A stretch of 11,048 nt of DNA from Flavobacteriaceae bacterium UBA3440 (GTDB taxonomy: Bacteria; Bacteroidota; Bacteroidia; Flavobacteriales; Flavobacteriaceae): contig DFSJ01000101.1 of assembly GCA_002378585.1 (NCBI GenBank), positions 569-11,616 on the forward strand. The letters are read 5' to 3'. Below the pieces are notes generated by a model. The model searched no databases and was not told where the DNA came from. It saw only the letters and a program-made list of their open reading frames with translations. The position numbers were made by a program, and so were the translations under genes. Below are positions 1 to 7,730 of the stretch, in pieces. Position 1 is the first letter of the stretch, and every line of letters begins with the position of its first letter.

Positions 1-3000
1 CAACCCAATGAAATAATCGTTCAATCCATCGTGGTGGATTCTACTTCATGTTTCGAGTTTTCTGATGGAGAAATCGTTTTAAGTGCGTCGGGAGGGACAA
101 ATTTGAAATATTCGATCAATGGTGGAGTGAGCTATTCAACCAACGGAACGTTTACCACTTTGGCTCATGGTCCATATACGATTGATATCACGGACAACAA
201 TAGCTGCCCGGCCAATTTTGGAACGTTTAGTGCCACGCAAAATGTTGGTCGACCAGGAAAGCTGATTGTGTCAAATTTGATCAATTCGAATGTGACATGT
301 TTTGACAGCGCAAACGGTCAGGTACAAGTTGTGGCTTCGGGAGGTCGTTTGAAAGAATACAATATTGATGGAGGGCTCGGTTACCAGACAGCTCCAATTT
401 TCTTAAATCAGTCTCATGGATCATATTATCTCACCGTCAAAGACCAAAATCAATGTCCAGTTACGTACAACGTAAACAGAACATTCGCTCTATCCCGTCC
501 AGATTCAGCCATTGTGGAATCGATCACAGCGAATGAACCACTTTGCAATGGATCCACAAACGGAAGTATTGAGATTATTGCTTCAGGGGGCAATATCCTA
601 ACCTATTCGATAAACAATGGCGTAAACTTCTCCACACAGAGCCTATTTACGGGCTTGGGGGCGGGAGAATACCGCATACTATTGCTTGACTCCAAAGGCT
701 GTGAAGTCACCTACAAAGCAAATAAAGAGTACCAATTGGATCAACCAGATTCAGTCATTGTCACAGGCTTTATAGCAGAAAATTCAAGCTGCTATGACTC
801 AGATGATGCGACCATTGAAATTCTTGCTGGCGGAGGGAACCTTCTAGAGTTCTCAATAAATAATGGGGTGACATGGTCCTATTCGAACATATTTGAAGGA
901 CTTACACCCGGAACCTACACGATTCGAGTACGCGATGTAAATAACTGCAGTGTCTATTATCAATCAACAAGAACGGTCATTATCACTGAGCCAGATCTCC
1001 TGTATGTCTCCAATTATGTGATTACTCCAGTTTCGTGTCACGATGGTGGCGATGGCATGATTGAAATCATGGCGACCGGGGGGAACACTAGGAAGTACAG
1101 CATTAATAATGGCTCAAGTTATCAGTTGGATAGCTCGTTTATTAATCTGACATCAGGAAATTATAGCATTGCCGTTTCAGATGACAAAGGCTGCTTAGCA
1201 ACATACAACACTGTACCGCAGGTATACGTAGCGCAACCGGACTCGGCGCGAATACTCAGTATTACAAAACAGGATTTGGATTGTAAGAATTCGCAGGATG
1301 GTCAGATTTCAATTAATGGCCAAGGGGGGAATGTTCTTCGTTACCGAATTGATCCTGGGTCAAATTATAGTGTCTCTAGCTTCTATAACGGATTAAGTGC
1401 CGGAACGTACTTCGTGGAAATTGAAGACAGTAAGAATTGCGAGATATTCTTTGAACCTGGTGTCACGAGTACGCAAGTATTAACGGAGCCAGATAGTTTA
1501 ACCCTATGGGAAATCAAATTGATTGAGCCAAAATGTAGTGGCTATACGGATGGATCCATTGAAATCACTGCAACGGGTGGAAACACAAAATCCTACAGTA
1601 TAAACAATGGCATTTCTTATCAGAGTACATCGGTATTCACAGGATTGTCTTCTGCGAATTATAACATCAAGGTTCGCGACGATAAATTCTGTCCCGTATT
1701 GAAAAAAGTCACGACAAGTGTATTATTAGATCAGCCTGATAGCTTATTTGTCAATGCGATCAATGTTACAGATGTAACATGTAAAGACTTTGAGAATGGG
1801 GAAATAGAAATACTTTCCAGTGGTGGAAACACTCCATTATCGTTTTCTATTGATGCCACGAAAGGCTTTTATGTCCAATCGTCGGCCTTCACGGGACTGC
1901 TCCCAGGCAACTACGTGATCGGAGTTCAAGATGCCAATCAATGCCCGTTGTATTCCCAAGTGCCACTTGCAATTATTCTCAATGAGCCAGACTCACTCAC
2001 TTTAAGAAACATCATCACCACCCAAGTGACGTGTTCTGGAGACAAGGATGGATTGTTAGAAATTACTGCTACTGGAGGAAATTGGCCCTTGACATATGCG
2101 ATTTCTGGCCAGGCTACTTTAAACGGTTCAAATCCCGTATTTAGCGGTCTTGAAGGGGGCAATTACTTAGTGAACATCATTGATTCCAACGCTTGTCCGC
2201 TTAAAGTGGTTGATGGTTTAAGTCGGTATGTTACCCTCTTTGAGCCCGATCCATTGATTATCCGTGAAGTGGCGAAAAAGGACATAACCTGTCACAATTT
2301 CAATGACGGGGAAATTACCCTGACTGTTACAGGAGGTAACATGCCAACGTTGTACTCCGTAAATAATGGAATCAAATATTCTCTGAACCCCATTTTTGAC
2401 TCACTCATTGCAGGGGCGTACACAGTATTGGCAACTGATTCCAACAATTGTCCGATTGTGATTAATGGGTTGTCTGTAAACACCTTGAATTATTCGGTGA
2501 TAAATCCTCTCCCTCTCGCGGCAATTACGACGGTCAACCACAATGTTTGTAAAGACGATGAGTTCGGATCTGTCTCCTTGAATATTTCAGGAGGCACCCT
2601 GAGCGCAACGACAACGTATGGGGTATTATGGCAAGACGGGTTATTGAATAACGTGGGGACTGGACCGCAGATTGATTCTATTGGGGCTGATTATTACACC
2701 GCCAGCATCACGGATGATAATTCATGTTTGCTCCAAGTCTACGCCACGGTGAAGGAGCCAGACTCCTTAGTGGTGCGAAATATTAGTTTCCAAGACTCCA
2801 AATGTTACCGATCAATGGATGGATGGATCACCTTTGATATCGATGGAGGAGTAGGCCCTCTCGCCAGTATTGATTCGGGATTGACAATGTTAGGTCAGTC
2901 GACTTTCCTCAACCTTGACACAGGTGCGTATACGTACCATATCACCGACGTGAATGGCTGCACCGCCTTCCCGAATGCCTGGGGACAGTTCATTATTAAT

Positions 3001-3480
3001 GAACCCGATTCTTTCTACATTTCAAGCGCAATCGTGAAGGACGTGGATTGCTTTGGCAATAATTCAGGTCAAATCGAAATTGTGGCCTTTGGTGGAAACT
3101 TATTGCGGTATTCAATAGATAGTGGAATGACCTATCAAGACAGTGCCATTTTCAAAAACCTTTATGCCGATTCATATAGCATGCAGGTTATTGATACGGC
3201 AGGATGTCAAGGGCAATATTCGGTTTCAAATACTGTGACCGTCAATGAGCCATTGCCTTTGATCGGAACAGCTTCAATTATTTCCGGGGTCAATTGCCAA
3301 TTTGACACCACGGGTGTTGCCGATGTGGCTATTACGGGCGGAACCGTCCCATATAGCATTCTATGGGAGACAGAGGATACAACACTCCAAGTATCAGGAT
3401 TGAATGGCTTTGAATACGAGTATATCATTACTGATGCAAACCTCTGCACATTCGAAGGAACCGTGATTGTACCCACGACG
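1..3480 (+). repeat. Array of 14 SprB-like protein repeats (about 246 bp each)
   Basis: Unit starts, set at the xPDS boundary, fall at 1, 250, 496, 742, 988, 1234, 1486, 1732, 1984, 2242, 2503, 2755, 3001 and 3247. Seven of the units are exactly 246 bases (82 residues); the other complete ones are 249 to 261, and the last is shorter. Each contains one early Cys and one late Cys (typically in NQCP, NNCP or KGCx), and no others. The units are well diverged at the DNA level, with no long identical blocks noticed, so the array is not a recent expansion. Units 11 and 14 lack the YSINNG core and instead have a VLWQDG or ILWETE segment. The array probably continues upstream of the window. Confidence 0.9.
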
Positions 3481-3969
3481 GATGCGGATTGTGATTCCAT
3501 TCCTGATCAAGATGATGGTTTTACAGATTTTGATTTTGATGGTATCCCCAATTATCTCGATACAGACTCAGATGGCGATGGGCTTTCAGATTTCTTAGAG
3601 CGCGATTATAACCGTGACGGGGTAGTTTATGACGATTGCGACAATGATGGGTTCCCCAACTTCTTGGATGTAGACTATTGTGACGTCTTTATACCTACCG
3701 TCTTTACACCAAATGGAGATGGCGTGAATGATAATTTAGAAATTCCAGGAATTGATGCGTATCCAGATAATATTCTGAGCATTTTTAATCGAAATGGAGA
3801 GCTTGTTTATCGAATGGCTCCTTACGACAACTCATTCGACGGCGAAACTTCCCGGACTTCGATCATTCAAAACCCTGATGGGTATTTGCCAACAGGTACG
3901 TACTACTATACGTTGGAAATCCCCTCAATTGGAGTCCGCCATATTGGATATTTATACATTCAGCGATGA
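1..3969 (+). CDS. Giant SprB-repeat surface protein with T9SS type B C-terminal sorting domain (5'-partial)
   Basis: The frame is open from base 1 and base 1 already encodes a repeat boundary (Gln-Pro-Asn-Glu, matching the later Glu-Pro-Asp-Ser boundaries). The GTG at 31 is therefore not the true start; the N-terminus and signal peptide lie upstream. The 1322 visible codons hold 14 units of about 82 residues (1 to about 3480), an Asp-rich linker (3481-3684) and a C-terminal domain (3685-3966) opening with FIPTVFTPNGDGVND, the hallmark of the gliding-motility-associated T9SS type B sorting domain. The repeats match the SprB-repeat pattern: an early Cys, DGxIxI, GGN, YSINNG, GLxxGxY, then a DxxxC late Cys. 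SprB is a mobile cell-surface adhesin in Flavobacterium johnsoniae; an adhesin or surface-fibre role here is inferred from this family. The stop overlaps the next start (ATGA), and that gene is a PorP/SprF homologue, the expected partner of a type B substrate. Family assignment is firm; the actual function is unknown. Confidence 0.93.
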   Translation, partial: QPNEIIVQSIVVDSTSCFEFSDGEIVLSASGGTNLKYSINGGVSYSTNGTFTTLAHGPYTIDITDNNSCPANFGTFSATQNVGRPGKLIVSNLINSNVTCFDSANGQVQVVASGGRLKEYNIDGGLGYQTAPIFLNQSHGSYYLTVKDQNQCPVTYNVNRTFALSRPDSAIVESITANEPLCNGSTNGSIEIIASGGNILTYSINNGVNFSTQSLFTGLGAGEYRILLLDSKGCEVTYKANKEYQLDQPDSVIVTGFIAENSSCYDSDDATIEILAGGGNLLEFSINNGVTWSYSNIFEGLTPGTYTIRVRDVNNCSVYYQSTRTVIITEPDLLYVSNYVITPVSCHDGGDGMIEIMATGGNTRKYSINNGSSYQLDSSFINLTSGNYSIAVSDDKGCLATYNTVPQVYVAQPDSARILSITKQDLDCKNSQDGQISINGQGGNVLRYRIDPGSNYSVSSFYNGLSAGTYFVEIEDSKNCEIFFEPGVTSTQVLTEPDSLTLWEIKLIEPKCSGYTDGSIEITATGGNTKSYSINNGISYQSTSVFTGLSSANYNIKVRDDKFCPVLKKVTTSVLLDQPDSLFVNAINVTDVTCKDFENGEIEILSSGGNTPLSFSIDATKGFYVQSSAFTGLLPGNYVIGVQDANQCPLYSQVPLAIILNEPDSLTLRNIITTQVTCSGDKDGLLEITATGGNWPLTYAISGQATLNGSNPVFSGLEGGNYLVNIIDSNACPLKVVDGLSRYVTLFEPDPLIIREVAKKDITCHNFNDGEITLTVTGGNMPTLYSVNNGIKYSLNPIFDSLIAGAYTVLATDSNNCPIVINGLSVNTLNYSVINPLPLAAITTVNHNVCKDDEFGSVSLNISGGTLSATTTYGVLWQDGLLNNVGTGPQIDSIGADYYTASITDDNSCLLQVYATVKEPDSLVVRNISFQDSKCYRSMDGWITFDIDGGVGPLASIDSGLTMLGQSTFLNLDTGAYTYHITDVNGCTAFPNAWGQFIINEPDSFYISSAIVKDVDCFGNNSGQIEIVAFGGNLLRYSIDSGMTYQDSAIFKNLYADSYSMQVIDTAGCQGQYSVSNTVTVNEPLPLIGTASIISGVNCQFDTTGVADVAITGGTVPYSILWETEDTTLQVSGLNGFEYEYIITDANLCTFEGTVIVPTTDADCDSIPDQDDGFTDFDFDGIPNYLDTDSDGDGLSDFLERDYNRDGVVYDDCDNDGFPNFLDVDYCDVFIPTVFTPNGDGVNDNLEIPGIDAYPDNILSIFNRNGELVYRMAPYDNSFDGETSRTSIIQNPDGYLPTGTYYYTLEIPSIGVRHIGYLYIQR
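3481..3684 (+). other. Asp-rich, presumed calcium-binding linker (thrombospondin type 3-like)
   Basis: This is a domain within the giant surface protein, between the last repeat and the sorting domain. It carries successive acidic loops such as DQDDG, DFDFDGIPN, DTDSDGDGLSD, DYNRDG and DCDNDGFPN. This spacing resembles thrombospondin type 3 calcium-binding repeats, which commonly precede T9SS C-terminal domains. It contains three Cys residues of its own. Calcium binding is inferred from family resemblance. Confidence 0.8.
3685..3966 (+). other. T9SS type B sorting domain (gliding-motility C-terminal domain)
   Basis: The last 94 residues of the giant surface protein run from VFIPTVFTPNGDGVND through LSIFNRNGELVY to a terminal LPTGTYYYTLEI, then GYLYIQR. 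This is the standard layout of the type B C-terminal domain (TIGR04131-like). The domain directs export through the T9SS outer-membrane translocon, and in F. johnsoniae type B substrates need a PorP/SprF-like partner. The next gene is such a protein. Confidence 0.92.
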
Positions 3970-4868
3970 GAAGAAGTAAAATAATTCTGTTCTCCTTAGT
4001 TGTTTGTTATGCTTTTAAAGGGTATGGTCAAGAAAACCCTTCCTTAAGTACATATATATTCAATCCGATTGTATTAGCGCCATCTTTTTCGGGGATGTAC
4101 TCTGGCACCATTTCTTTTTTAACTGATTACCGGTATCTGGGCATTGAAGGTGCTCCAAAAACATCGATAACCACATTTGATTACAAGCTTGTCGATTTAA
4201 ATCTTGGATTATCTGCAGCAGTCGTTTCAGATGAAATCGGCCCCATAAAGAGTTCTACTTTTTCCTTTTCCACAGCATACCATCTGCAACTATCAAGGAC
4301 CGAGTATTTTTCATTCGGGATGAAGCATGGTTTTCATAATTTCAATATGGATCTCAATAAAGAGCGATTTATTGAAGTTGCAGATGTGTCCATTAATACC
4401 GCCATATACAATACTTTCTATTATAACCTCGACTTAAGTGGCCTTTACTATGCCCCAAATAGTTACGTAGGTCTTTCATTGCTAAATGTTGTAAAGGGAC
4501 AGTTTTTAATAGATAACTACACATCGAGATCAGTGTGCTTTTTTGGCGGGGCAGAAACCCAGTTTAATCCCACCGTTAAAATTGCCTATTCAGGCAGTCT
4601 TATTTTGGAGCAGGGCTCCCCGAATGTCTTGAATCTGTATGCGCAATATTTTCTAACGCCAGAATTGCGAGTGGGTTTGCATAAACACTCTTCTGATTAC
4701 GGATTTAATGCCTTTTTTGAATCTAGAGGATTTAAAGTGTTTTATAAATATTCTTATCCGGCAAATTCGCTTCGATATTTTAGCAAACAATCACACACCT
4801 TCGGGTTAAGTGTTGATTTCATCAATGAAAAGTCAAAAATTGAAACGCCCATATTCTTCCTCAATTAA
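3966..4868 (+). CDS. PorP/SprF-family T9SS outer-membrane protein
   Basis: The 300-residue product has the usual length for the PorP/SprF family (TIGR03519). A signal peptide occupies residues 1-21, ending KGYG before Gln22. The mature N-terminus has the family signature: STYIFNPIVLAPSFSGMY (28-45), YRYLGIEGAPKT (55-66) and DEIGP (89-93). The rest is a run of amphipathic strands rich in Tyr and Phe, consistent with a predicted outer-membrane beta-barrel. It starts by an ATGA overlap with the SprB-repeat gene, so the two are probably translationally coupled. In F. johnsoniae SprF is needed for secretion or surface attachment of SprB, and the same dedicated-partner role is inferred here. It is less likely to be the core PorP of the secretion machine, because core porK-L-M-N genes are not next to it within the window. 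Family call strong; substrate pairing inferred. Confidence 0.9.
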   Translation: MRRSKIILFSLVVCYAFKGYGQENPSLSTYIFNPIVLAPSFSGMYSGTISFLTDYRYLGIEGAPKTSITTFDYKLVDLNLGLSAAVVSDEIGPIKSSTFSFSTAYHLQLSRTEYFSFGMKHGFHNFNMDLNKERFIEVADVSINTAIYNTFYYNLDLSGLYYAPNSYVGLSLLNVVKGQFLIDNYTSRSVCFFGGAETQFNPTVKIAYSGSLILEQGSPNVLNLYAQYFLTPELRVGLHKHSSDYGFNAFFESRGFKVFYKYSYPANSLRYFSKQSHTFGLSVDFINEKSKIETPIFFLN

Positions 4869-5727
4869 GGTCTATAGCATTGGCTTAATGTTTGGACTCT
4901 CCTGTGGATTATTTGCCCAGGAGTTTCCGGCGTACTTGCGATCGAACTACATTGCAAAGCCTTTAGTCACGACCAAGAGCAATGATTTTGGCCTGGCGCC
5001 AATGACGCGCGAGTATATTGTCTTTTGTTCAAATGGGCGAAAAGGTGTTTCGCGCTTAATTCGGGAGGATAAAATTGATTTGTTCTTGTACAATCTGAAG
5101 TCGAACGAAGTAACAGAATTTGATAAAACAGGACTATGCGATCTTGAGTCGGTCAAGTACAACATTGGCTCAGTCAGTTTTTCTGGTGATTTAAAAACTA
5201 TGTTCATAAGCCGTAATCGTTTTGAAAAAAACTTCGAAGGTGTTTTGCCCTTTGAATTGCTTCAAGTCGATATTAATGAAGCTTCCTCCGAGTGTAGTTT
5301 ACTTCCATTTATCAACCCAGATTTCAGCTACCAACAGCCCTTTTTTGACACCCGTCAAAATGTCTTGTTTTATGTAAGCAATGAGCCTGGAGGTAAGGGC
5401 GGCTATGATATCTATTATTGTGTGAGAAAGGGAACTCATCTCTGGAGCGAACCGCAGAATCTAGACGTCATCAATTCTCCAGGAGATGAGTTGTTCCCCA
5501 GTGTGGACCTTTATGGAAATATTTATTTCTCCAGATACATCGAAGGCCGAGGACTAGAAATTTTCTGTCTTGTCAAAGGAAGTAATGTGCCTCAAGCACT
5601 TCCAGGTCCATTTAATACTGAAGGGGATGATTTTAACTTCATCGTTGTGGACACAAAAAATATTCTTTTATCTCGTGTTCTTCGAAAAAATAAAAGTTCA
5701 GATATCATTTTATACTCCATCCAATGA
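4825..5727 (+). CDS. Exported PD40 (WD40-like) beta-propeller protein without an OmpA domain
   Basis: I prefer ATG 4825 over the GTG at 4810 because it begins MKSQKLKR, a basic n-region, followed by a hydrophobic stretch and a cleavage site FA before Gln32. The product is then 300 residues and overlaps the PorP/SprF-like gene by 44 bases. PD40 blades are visible: SGDLKTMFISRN (about 120-131), a weaker one at about 169-187, PGGKGGYDIYYC (188-199) with WSEPQNLD (207-214), and SPGDELFPSVD with GNIYFSR (218-237). Such blades are common in periplasmic proteins next to PorP, for example PorE-like proteins that also carry TPR and C-terminal OmpA peptidoglycan-binding domains. Here the chain stops after the propeller, so peptidoglycan anchoring by OmpA is missing. 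Cys27 inside the signal peptide does not make a proper lipobox. Location is probably periplasmic. Role unknown beyond association with the PorP/SprF-like protein. Confidence 0.82.
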   Translation: MKSQKLKRPYSSSIKVYSIGLMFGLSCGLFAQEFPAYLRSNYIAKPLVTTKSNDFGLAPMTREYIVFCSNGRKGVSRLIREDKIDLFLYNLKSNEVTEFDKTGLCDLESVKYNIGSVSFSGDLKTMFISRNRFEKNFEGVLPFELLQVDINEASSECSLLPFINPDFSYQQPFFDTRQNVLFYVSNEPGGKGGYDIYYCVRKGTHLWSEPQNLDVINSPGDELFPSVDLYGNIYFSRYIEGRGLEIFCLVKGSNVPQALPGPFNTEGDDFNFIVVDTKNILLSRVLRKNKSSDIILYSIQ

Positions 5728-7730
5728 AGCATTGGCGTTGCAGTTTAATTTTAATATGCTTACTGCAAGCATGCACAGGGGAATATTTAGGACTCGATGA
5801 TATTTCAGGGACGCTGAGATCAAATTATAATGTCCCGATAGGAAATGTTTCCCTCGTTCTTTCCGATGCATTCGAGAACGCCGTTCCTGTACTTAGTAGT
5901 GATACGACCAGTTTTTTCTTAGAGCAGCGCATTGATTCTGCCTTGACCATTTATGCGGACTCATTATTGCCAGAAATGCCTGATTTTGGAATAGTGGATT
6001 CTTTTTCAATTGGGAATGTTACTCTACCCAATTTTACGGTCTCCAATTCAATGACATTAAGCCAGTTCGGTGCGGCAGCAGGCGGAACAACAAACACGCT
6101 TGTTCAAAGCCTTAATGGGACAACCCAAGTTTTTCCTCAATTGGGGCCAATTGCCGGTGGGCAATATCCCATGCAAGGGTCTTCTCCCATTTGCTCGGCT
6201 CTTTTGTCTCAAGGGACTTGTGATCTATCCATCACGAATGGTTGGCCGACACCAGTTTCTATGGTTATGGCATTGGTGAACACAACCAATAACTCCCAAC
6301 TCGCAAGTTTTAATTTTTCAAATATTTCTCCAGGTCAAACGGTGAGCCAGATAAAGTCACTTGTGGGAAAACAAATTGGCGCATCCTTAACGGTTCAAAT
6401 GATTTCTGTTTCGACGTTGGGTAGTGGTGGGCAATTGGTGTATATCAACACGTCAGATGCGATTACTATGAACCTAACGACTCAGGGTTTGGAGGTTGAA
6501 GAAGGAAGTGTCATTTTCCCTCAAAGCCAATTATACTCTGAGGTCATTGAGCAAACTCTGAGCCTGCCAACAGGGGTCATTTTATCGGAAATAGACATTG
6601 AGTATGCCGAAATAAAGTATTCCATTGAATCGCCCATCAATGACGGAATACTCACGAGCATTCTGCTTCCAAATTCTTTTGATGGCTTTGGTGAATTTGG
6701 CTTTCAAATAAACACGAGTCCATTATTACCGGACACGGGAACAGTATTGATCCAAAATGTCACCGTGGACTTAGGCTATACAGGTGCTCCCAATACGTTT
6801 GTTTTAGATGCGCTCGTTGAGTTGGCGGATATTTCTGATTGTATTGACTTCACATTTGATGAAGCTATTCGTATCGAGATGGAATTTAGAAATGTTCAAT
6901 TGAAGGGGGCAACCGGATATTTCGGTGAATACAGTTTTTCCGGGAGTGACTCCGTGGTCATTGAAAGCGTTGACCTCTTTCCGGGTGCAACCATGCTTTT
7001 TTATGAACCGGAGCTTACGATGAGTTTCACGAATAGTATAGGTGTGCCAATATTCTTGGATCTGGACCTAGGCAGCATCAATTCTCAAGGAACCTTCCTT
7101 GAGTCAGTAACAAATTTTGCAATTGACTATCCTGCGACAAAAGTATATCCGAGAGAGCGCCCTTCAACTTTGCTCATTTCACCAAAGCCTGAAGTGCCGT
7201 TTATCGAAATACCGTCCAATACTTTTATTATTGGAGCGGAAAGCACGATTGCATCGACCCCAGTCCAATCAGGCGGAGTGGCAAATTTCGTTCAAAAGGG
7301 TGAGGACTTAAATGCTGATATAGCCATCCTACAAAGAAGCAAGTTCGCTATTAGTGGACTAGGAATTACCGACACAATTTCCACCGGAGAACTTCTGGAC
7401 ACGTCAACAACGGATAATATTGAATCCATTTCCTTGATATACAGTGGATTATCAACGATTCCGCTAGATGTGGTAGTGCAATTAGAATTTACGGATGCAA
7501 ATTTTGGCATTCTGTTCACAGACACCCTTGAGCTATCACAAGGAATTATTGATGGTGAATTCGAACTAGATGCAACCCAAGTTCCGCTGATGCCGGATGT
7601 ACGCAACATCGTTTATTCTGTCACGATGAACACATCATCTTACCCAAGTGCTGTGTACTTGAAGCCGTCAGATTATTTAGAGTTAGCCTTTGCTCTTCAA
7701 GCAAAATTGAATTATGAGTTCTCACTTTAA
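5724..7730 (+). CDS. Large predicted lipoprotein of unknown function
   Basis: The 668-residue product starts by an ATGA overlap with the PD40 gene. Residues 1-16 are a short signal sequence ending LLQA before Cys17, which reads as a lipobox, so the protein is probably lipid-anchored. The residues after Cys (TGEYLGLDD) are only mildly acidic, so surface export cannot be judged. The mature part looks all-beta, rich in Ser, Thr, Ile and Val, with few charged stretches. Two segments resemble each other: SITNGWPTPVSMVMAL (about 169-184) and SFTNSIGVPIFLDLDL (about 434-449), both of the TNxxxxPxxLxL kind seen in LEA14/WHy-type or Ig-like sandwiches. A GYFGEYSF motif lies at 398-405. I do not recognise the family. 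It sits directly before a DUF5723-like barrel with a 17-base overlap, so a partnership between the two in the outer membrane is a reasonable inference. Confidence 0.8.
   Translation: MKHWRCSLILICLLQACTGEYLGLDDISGTLRSNYNVPIGNVSLVLSDAFENAVPVLSSDTTSFFLEQRIDSALTIYADSLLPEMPDFGIVDSFSIGNVTLPNFTVSNSMTLSQFGAAAGGTTNTLVQSLNGTTQVFPQLGPIAGGQYPMQGSSPICSALLSQGTCDLSITNGWPTPVSMVMALVNTTNNSQLASFNFSNISPGQTVSQIKSLVGKQIGASLTVQMISVSTLGSGGQLVYINTSDAITMNLTTQGLEVEEGSVIFPQSQLYSEVIEQTLSLPTGVILSEIDIEYAEIKYSIESPINDGILTSILLPNSFDGFGEFGFQINTSPLLPDTGTVLIQNVTVDLGYTGAPNTFVLDALVELADISDCIDFTFDEAIRIEMEFRNVQLKGATGYFGEYSFSGSDSVVIESVDLFPGATMLFYEPELTMSFTNSIGVPIFLDLDLGSINSQGTFLESVTNFAIDYPATKVYPRERPSTLLISPKPEVPFIEIPSNTFIIGAESTIASTPVQSGGVANFVQKGEDLNADIAILQRSKFAISGLGITDTISTGELLDTSTTDNIESISLIYSGLSTIPLDVVVQLEFTDANFGILFTDTLELSQGIIDGEFELDATQVPLMPDVRNIVYSVTMNTSSYPSAVYLKPSDYLELAFALQAKLNYEFSL

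Noticed and set aside
1938..2483. Minus-strand open frames opposite the repeat array (1938-2162 and 2292-2483)
   Set aside because: They lie wholly inside the strongly supported SprB-repeat coding frame, have no signal or family motif, and are explained by the composition of the repeats.
1..3480. The repeat array as a CRISPR or recent tandem DNA repeat
   Set aside because: The period of about 246 bases is in frame and conserved only at the protein level; there are no near-identical DNA repeats with unique spacers.
3207..3500. Minus-strand open frame of 97 codons opposite the last repeats
   Set aside because: Shadow of the repeat frame; it spans a repeat and a linker with no independent support.
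3794..3979. Plus-strand 61-codon frame inside the sorting domain
   Set aside because: Out of frame within the conserved type B sorting domain, which clearly encodes the real product.
4903..4905. Cys27 of the PD40 protein as a lipobox cysteine
   Set aside because: The residues before it (Gly-Leu-Ser) do not fit the usual lipobox order, and a Gln-rule cleavage site lies four residues further on.
5570..5800. Plus-strand 76-codon frame across the PD40/lipoprotein junction
   Set aside because: It overlaps two better supported genes joined by ATGA and shows no domain or signal peptide.
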